Positions 58,605 to 64,000 of a stretch of DNA of 64,000 bases are shown here, piece by piece. A program made the position numbers and the translations under genes. Numbering within the stretch: position 1 is the stretch's first letter; each line of letters opens with the position of its first letter. Location of the stretch: NCBI RefSeq assembly GCF_035222485.1, contig NW_026946671.1, forward strand, positions 310,001 through 374,000. Direction: 5' to 3'. Below the pieces are notes generated by a model. That model was not told the DNA's origin and made no database searches. It was given only the letters and a program-made list of their open reading frames with translations. Origin of the DNA: Podospora pseudoanserina (Eukaryota; Ascomycota; Sordariomycetes; Sordariales; Podosporaceae).

Positions 58605-59779
58605 ATGGAGACCATTAACACTATCAAAGACGCCGCTACCAAGGCTATTTGGGGCGATCCCGAAGCCCACAAGGAGCCAGTCTCTGGACGCATGGGCAAC
58701 ACCGCTGCTGGCGAGCCATACGATGCCGGCAACATTGAATCAACCTCGACTGCTCTCAAGACCACCAACCCCAACCCGGAAGTCGAACCTATTAACACTC
58801 CTCTGAAGACAGAGAACACGGACAAGGTTGTCACCAACGCCGAGTTCAACAAGAACGCCAACCCCTCAGCTACTAGTGTTGAGCTTCCCCCGGCCACGCC
58901 CTCCGAGAAGCCCAGCGCCACGACCACCGCCGTCACAACCAAGGACGATGCCGATTCCAGCAAACCAGACACCAACCCCGCCGCAGCCCAGCCGTCATCC
59001 AATATCCCGGGCGACTCGACCCACGCTCAGATCGACACTCGTGCTCCCACTAACCCACTTGCGGTTCACCACTCTGTCGGCGAGACCGGCAAGCCTGATG
59101 CCAAGAAGAATGTTGACGACAGCGGCGATGGAGTCGACAAGTCTGACAACCCCGTCAAGATCGATGGTCCTGGCCCACGACCCTTGGAGGTGGTAGCCAA
59201 GGAACATGGTGGTGATGCCGGTGCTAAGGCTAGGGATGAGAGGAAGGGACAGAGGTCAAGCAGTGTTGACACCCAAGAGGACCACGAAGATGGGACGGGG
59301 GAGCTGTATGTTCGTAGCAGTGGGCTGAAGGCTGATGGCGGTGACTTTGATGCTGCCGCGCCGGGTGCCGGGAAGGAGGCTGATCGTATGTATTCACAAC
59401 ACCAACCCTTTGTTTGATGTATGCTGACATGATACCAGGTCTTATGGAGGAAGAGAAGCGCCACCCCCACCACCGTGAGACAACCACGGACAAGCACAGT
59501 GATAAGAAGCACCACATCTCTCTGCCCCACCATAAGAAGAAGGACAGCGGGTATGAGCATGGTGTTGAGGATGGCAAGGCCAAGGAGAGTGTTGCGGAGG
59601 ACCACACTGGGAATGGGTCTGCTACCACGACCCATGACAAGCATGTTCCTGAGGAGGAGGTTGCGCACAATTGGGACTTGAAGTCGACGAGGCCGGCGGA
59701 TTTGGAGCACAAGGAGAAGACGAGCTTGAAGGAGAAGATTAAGCAGAAGTTGCACCGGGGGTCTGTTGGGTCTAACTAA
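58605..59779 (+). CDS. Hydrophilic, probably disordered LEA-like protein
   Basis: Two exons, 58,605-59,385 and 59,439-59,779, give 373 residues. The start METINTIKDAATKAIWGD may form an amphipathic helix. It is followed by PVSGRMGNTAAGEPYDAGNI and a long Thr/Asn/Pro/Ala region. Later come KIDGPGPRPLEVVAKEHGG and ADGGDFDAAAPGAGKEADR, which look constrained, and a Lys/His/Glu-rich tail (KKHHISLPHHKKKD). There are no cysteines and no membrane segments. The 53-bp intron (GTATGT donor, GCTGAC branch) joins GAD-R to LMEEEKRHPH. I recall similar proteins in other filamentous ascomycetes without a known function. The composition resembles stress-protective LEA-type proteins, but that is a guess. Confidence 0.82.
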
Positions 59780-59964
59780 GGTGGTGAGGAATGAAGGAAT
59801 GATGCTGCCATGGGATAAGGTTGATGACTTGTGGGTTATGAAGCTATGAGTATCTCTGTCTTTGTTTTTTTTTTCTCTTTCTGTATCAATATCCCCAGCT
59901 ATCTGCCTTGAGTCTTGACCAAATGAAAGAGCATTTCCTTAAATAAACTCCATCGAAGTAAGAG

Positions 59965-60096
59965 GGCCAGATGGCCGAGCGGTCTAAGGCGCCACGTTAA
60001 GGTGAAAATCTTGATATCAATTAACTCCACATTCGCTAGGATGTGAGAAGTTCCGTGGTCTCGTAAGGGGCGTGAGTTCGAATCTCACTCTGGTCA
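59965..60096 (+). tRNA. tRNA-Leu (anticodon AAG), with intron
   Basis: A class II tRNA. The acceptor GGCCAGA pairs TCTGGTC with one G-U. The D arm contains TGGCCGAGCGGTC. The anticodon AAG is at 59,999-60,001 between stems CCACG and CGTGG. The canonical intron after position 37 spans about 60,003-60,052 (50 bases). A long variable arm is followed by the T arm GTGAG/CTCAC around TTCGAAT. The anticodon reads CUU (and CUC after inosine modification). A TTTT stretch follows about ten bases past the gene. Confidence 0.94.
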
Positions 60097-60354
60097 ATGA
60101 ATTGTCTTTTGCATTTCTTTGCCATGAGTTTGTTTTATTTCTGGGAGTTGCAGGTGAGATTTTCGAAGGTGTTGGTTTTTACTAGTTTTGGTGTATAAGT
60201 CTTGCAGGTATCATGTGTAGTATTCAGGGGCATTAACTATCAACGCAACCACAGAGTCGCAGCCGGTGTACCAAAAGAAAACTATATGCCAGGTCATTAT
60301 CCAAATCCGTCGTTATTCATCATCTTCGTTTATTTCGTCCCGAGAGATGGGCAA
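60097..60354. other. Short intergenic region
   Basis: 3' flank of the SGNH hydrolase locus (minus) and of the tRNA-Leu gene. No feature is seen. Confidence 0.5.
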
Positions 60355-61594
60355 TCATAAGTCGGTTTGGTCTTTCAAATATCCATGCTCTTCCCATACT
60401 TGAAAGATTTTGTCTCTTATTGCTTCGTGGCCGGCTGATCTCTGTTTCACATGAGTACTCAAGTCAGCACTCGACATGAAAGAAATAAATCATCCATGTC
60501 TTGAAAGTGTAAGTAGGGAGGTATGGAGGCTGTTACTCACAGGATGAAAAGTCTTGCCGTAATACGTCGGCGTCAACCACATTGAATCCCCCGGTTTCGT
60601 TGTTGTTGTTGTTGTTGTCGTCCACCCCTTCCAAACCCCCTCCCCCTTTTCTACCCCACGCCTATCATGCACCCTCAACCTCAACCCCGGATCTTCCCTC
60701 TTCGCCTTGGCCATCAAGCAAACAGCCTTCTCCCCCCAATCTCCCCTTTCCGCCGCCTCTTCCCAGCAGCGCTCCGGGTCGAGGTACTAGTATCCCACCC
60801 CTTCTTCTTCGTTTTCTTCCCGCAAAGAAGTATAAACCCTCCCCTCCCCGTCAACATCCCCACCCCCTGGCAAAAAAAACCACGTCTCCCTCCTCTCATA
60901 ATCCGGCTCTTTCGCCACCCTAGGCTCGCAAAACCGATGCCCATCAAACAGGCTGTCATAATCGACAAAACCGACTTTTTTTCTCTTCCCGCTACCAGAA
61001 AAAGAGTCATTCACCTCCTCTATTACCCCCCTTATCAAATCATTGGCTTTGAGCACCAAATCGTTCATCTTCCCTCTTATGTCCCTCGTCAATTTCGCCG
61101 CCGCGGCCGTGTGGGAAACATCCCAGATCCCAAACGAAACATCATCACACGCAGTGGTGTTCTCGTTGAAGAACCTCGCGTAGCCAGTGACGGTGATGAA
61201 GAAAGACGGGTGCCTCTCCCAGGGGATCTTATTCAATATCTCCAGCAGGATGAGCCTGATACGCAACCGGAGTTTTTGATCGTTGAGGAGGATGGAGGAG
61301 ACCGTTTTTAGGGCGGAGTCGCACGAGGAAGGGGAAAAGGGGCCGTAGAAGCGGAAGATGCATGCGTTGAGGAGGGAGAAGAAGTCGAGGTCGTTGCCGG
61401 ATATGGACAGGGTTGCAAAGGTTGGGGAGGTGAGGTTGAAGGCGTCGATTTGGGAGGTGGAGGGGGAGGGGGAGGGAGGAGAGGATGTCGTTTGTTGTTG
61501 CGCCTGTGCAGGAGAGCCATTGGTGTTGATGGGAGGTGGTATGGTTTAGGGAGGAGGCGAGGAGGTGGGGATAGGCTCCGAGGCCTTGACGGCA

Positions 61595-61605
61595 GGGGGG
61601 GGGGG
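61595..61605. repeat. G11 homopolymer at a frame change of the SGNH hydrolase
   Basis: Eleven G on the plus strand (C on the coding strand) lie exactly where the SGNH reading frame changes between the block I region and the next conserved segment. Such runs are prone to both replication slippage and base-calling error. Confidence 0.85.
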
Positions 61606-61681
61606 AGGAGGTCAGGGCGGGTGCCGATGCCGGCTGAGTAGCTGTCGCCGAGGGAGATGAAGCCTGGGATGGGGGTTTCTG

Positions 61682-61682
61682 G

Positions 61683-61753
<71 letters not shown>

Positions 61754-61754
61754 G
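61682..61754. repeat. (TTG)n / (CAA)n microsatellite, about 24 units, followed by (GGT)n
   Basis: A pure trinucleotide array lies between the signal peptide and catalytic part of the SGNH hydrolase locus, continuing into a short GGT tract to about 61,775. The hydrolase frame differs on its two sides. Confidence 0.95.
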
Positions 61755-61896
61755 CTGGTGGTGGTGGTGGTGGTGGAGAGGACGTGTTGGTGGTGGTGGT
61801 TGTCGGGGGTTTGAACGGTTTGGAGAGGGTAAGGGCGGAAGTGAGAGTTGGGAGGAGGAGGAGGAGGAGGAGGATAGGGGTTGTGGTTGTGAGCAT

Positions 61897-63640
61897 CGTT
61901 GCAGTGTGGTGGTGTTGCAACAGATCTGAACAGTCAGTTTGATAAGCAATAGGAGCATATAAATCTCGCTTCCTTGGAGAAAAGGAAGCAGCCTTTCGTT
62001 CCTTATCACACAAGATACCTAGGTGGTCTACAAGTCCGCCCTCGCACTTTGCTATCCAGCCTGACCTTCTCATTGTCATAAGAACACAAGGCAGCTGCTC
62101 TCAACCACGTGAATCAAAGACTCACTGAGCTTAAAGCTTGCTGCGCGGCTCAGTCAGTAAGGCTATGAGTACCTTTCTTTCATCAACGTGCCTGCCCTAT
62201 TGGTTACCAGCTGCTCGAGCTTCCAGCCCCTCCTAACCCCAACCCCAACCTCAACAACGGTAAGCTTTGGGCAAAGGGTAGGAAAGTCATCTGAATGGGC
62301 TAGGTATCTCTCCTATTGGCGATTCAGTATATATCATGGATCCATCGCATCACAATAAGGAATTTGACGTTGAAGTGTTTTCTGTTCTTTTCCAAGGAGG
62401 CGGGTTGCAGAAAGAGATCTTATCTAATCACTTGCACGCACCAGAGCTACCTCCTGCATATAACCAACCACCAAGACAAGTCCAATCACTAATTCTTCAA
62501 TCAACCATCAAGCAGTTCTAGAACCCTCAATCCCCCTTCTCCGATCAAGATTTGCTCACCCAACTCCTCATCATCCCCTATAAACAAAGATGCCGTCCCT
62601 CCCGAATTGGCCACCCACCCATCAAGATCACCGCTGACCACCAACACCACCACCAACACCACCACCAACACCACCACCCAATCCTGCATCCCCAACTTGG
62701 CATACCTCACTCTTCCCCCGCTCCCTTCCGCGGGACGTTCTAGCGCAAACGCAAGTCAATTTATCCTACCGTCTTCTCACCGTCAGCGTCACATCAGCTA
62801 AAAACTCGGGATATTTATCTGCGGTAATACGCAAAGTTACATACATCGAAAGCGACCTGCATGGAAGAAAAGATCCCAGCACGGTGGATTTGGTAGTAGT
62901 TACTATTTCTGTCTCGGTGTTTCTATCCACGTGGTCCTTGTATAATTTTAATATAGCCAACGGCGAACAACAATAGAACGGGAGGGGTAGCTAGGTAAGA
63001 GGTGGTGGTCATCGGTACCTACTTACCTACCCAGACGTGGGCAGTCGAGTTTTTCCGATTGAGATGATGATGGGAACTAGAATTTTATGAGCCTGAGAAG
63101 GGTTGTTCTATCCAACCCCAGAAAGGAAACATCATCGTCACCGGGGAGAGTTACGTGAATGTAAACCGCAGTTGTTGTAAATGCTCCTTTTATTCTCCAC
63201 GTCCCCATCACCACGGAAGAAAAATCCATATCAAAAACACACATGTTTATATGCAAAATCTAGCACTCATGTTTATTCTTCTTAAATTGAGTAGCTCTGT
63301 TAATTCTTTCCTTTCACCCATTGTCATCTACCATCATACATATCCATCCACCCTTCCCCAACCCTTTCCATGCTAAACCCCCGCGCCCCCCATCCATATC
63401 CGTCATGATATTCGTCAAATTTGTCTGTGTGCGTCTGTATCTCTCAAGTAAAAAAAGCATCCCCACCCAAAAGTCATACTCAGCGGTGATTATACACACG
63501 ATTAATTCCCCAAAAAAACGACAACACCAAGAAACTCTTTCCCGTAGACACCAAGCTTTAAAAACCCCCAAAAGAAGAAGAAAAAAACGCACAAAAAAGT
63601 ATCAAGCACGACTCTCCAAAGAATCAAATATTACATCCCC
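61897..63640. other. Intergenic region between the SGNH locus and the MAPKKK gene
   Basis: No gene is supported. A short AACCCC-type stretch lies at about 62,235-62,250 and a (CCA)n-rich tract at 62,637-62,680. TACCTACTTACCTACC words occur near 63,015. The last few hundred bases are the 3' flank of the kinase gene. Confidence 0.5.
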
Positions 63641-64000
63641 TTACAACGCCGGCGGCGTCAAAAACGGACTCAACATCAAATCATCCGCACTCGGCCTCTT
63701 GTTATGATCAATCTCAAACGTCTGCCCCAAAAACTGCTTCGCCTCCTCGCTCGCATGCTCCGGGATCGTCGGCGTGGCCTTCGCCCCCCCAATCTTGAAA
63801 ATGGCCTGCAGCTGCGTGCAATCCGGGAACGGATGCGTCCCCGTAAACATTTCAACAACAAGACACCCAAGCGACCAGATATCCGCCTTGCGGGTGTAAG
63901 ACGTTTGCTTGACCACTTCTGGTGCCATCCAGAACACTGACCCCTGCAGCGAAGGCCGGTGTTTATTATTGTTGGCCCCGTTGAGAATGTTTGTTGCTTC
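63641..64000 (-). CDS. bck1: Bck1-type MAP kinase kinase kinase, C-terminal end (partial)
   Basis: Only the last 119 residues are in the window. The gene runs off the edge at 64,000. The frame enters as [20 protein letters not shown], then [12 protein letters not shown] (the APE motif of the activation segment). It continues with [20 protein letters not shown] (subdomain IX), [14 protein letters not shown] and [17 protein letters not shown] (subdomain XI with its Arg), and stops shortly after. The [20 protein letters not shown] stretch is characteristic of fungal Bck1/Mik1-type MAPKKKs, which act below Rho1/Pkc1 in the cell-wall integrity pathway and in Podospora are linked to cell degeneration. 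The assignment to this subfamily is strong. Confidence 0.92.
   Translation of the reverse strand, partial: EATNILNGANNNKHRPSLQGSVFWMAPEVVKQTSYTRKADIWSLGCLVVEMFTGTHPFPDCTQLQAIFKIGGAKATPTIPEHASEEAKQFLGQTFEIDHNKRPSADDLMLSPFLTPPAL

Larger units (their letters stand above)
60355..61896 (-). pseudogene. Secreted SGNH/GDSL hydrolase with a disrupted reading frame
   Basis: The pieces of one secreted esterase-type hydrolase are all present in order on the minus strand, but not in one frame. From the ATG at 61,896 comes a signal peptide (MLTTTTPILLLLLLLPTLTS). The block I motif GDSYSAGIG near 61,635-61,650 is in another frame after a (CAA)n tract. The segment GLGAYPHLLASSLNHT to WLSCTGATTNDIL lies in a third frame beyond a C11 run. 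Block III, with FATLSISGNDLDFF, returns to the starting frame and stays there through DYDSLFDGHRFCEP. An in-frame TAG at 60,787-60,789 precedes DPERCWEEAAERGDW. The end YYGKTFHP, with the catalytic His, splices through a 99-bp intron (60,540-60,442) to RSAGHEAIRDKIFQVW. All three shifts sit at low-complexity tracts, so a recent pseudogene, sequence error, or for the TAG an unusual intron are all possible. Confidence 0.65.

Noticed and set aside
1-64000. Transposons, retroelement relics, CRISPR arrays, dispersed 5S rRNA
   Set aside because: No transposase- or polymerase-like frames, terminal repeats, regularly spaced repeats or recognisable 5S sequence were seen on either strand.

Overview
The window looks like a piece of a filamentous ascomycete chromosome, most likely a Sordariomycete and perhaps Sordariales. 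That rests on short spliceosomal introns (about 50-120 bp, GTATGT/GTAAGT-type donors, CTAAC or CTGAC branch sites), a GC-rich coding strand, and protein families typical of these fungi: a Gα protein matching Neurospora-type GNA-1 residue for residue at its diagnostic positions, a SAT4/PTH11-like membrane protein, and a DUF3716 protein. No species can be named from sequence alone. I found no transposon, viral relic, rRNA or CRISPR array.

Layout. 1-5,556: no gene, the upstream region of a RasGEF. 5,557-9,188 (+): SH3/WW-containing RasGEF of the Cdc25/Ste6 family. 10,882-13,266 (-): Irs4-like EH-domain protein. 14,337-16,910 (-): Ase1/PRC1/MAP65 spindle-midzone protein. 20,219-21,831 (+): rhodopsin-like (SAT4-type) seven-helix membrane protein. 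26,442-28,067 (+): unrecognised serine/proline-rich protein. 31,976-36,207 (-): Urb2/Npa2 ribosome-biogenesis factor, divergent from Mic10 (36,866-37,240, +). 37,717-38,559 (-): single-pass membrane protein. 39,377-40,199 (-): Smr-domain protein ending in a CaaX-like box. 44,501-45,815 (+): Gα subunit. 49,410-50,919 (-): DUF3716 protein with AT-hook-like motifs and polyglutamine. 51,965-53,182 (+): DUF4419 protein. 53,409-54,564 (-): 3-ketodihydrosphingosine reductase. 55,395-57,373 (+): Sas10/Utp3. 57,551-57,622 (+): tRNA-Gln(CUG). 58,605-59,779 (+): hydrophilic, LEA-like protein. 59,965-60,096 (+): intron-containing tRNA-Leu(AAG). 60,355-61,896 (-): SGNH hydrolase whose reading frame is broken several times. 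63,641-64,000 (-): C-terminal end of a Bck1-type MAPKKK, cut by the window edge.

Two themes recur. The first is signalling towards growth and cell-wall integrity (RasGEF, Gα, Irs4-like, Bck1-type kinase, a receptor-like protein). The second is ribosome biogenesis (Urb2, Sas10). Nothing shows that these genes are co-regulated, and the grouping may be chance. Several intergenic regions are long (3-5.5 kb) and rich in microsatellites.

I did not find a convincing new multi-gene system. The observations most worth checking are the CaaX-like end of the Smr protein, the broken SGNH hydrolase, the DUF3716 protein's AT-hook plus polyQ architecture, a tiny last exon of the RasGEF, and a run of hairpins near 24.6 kb.
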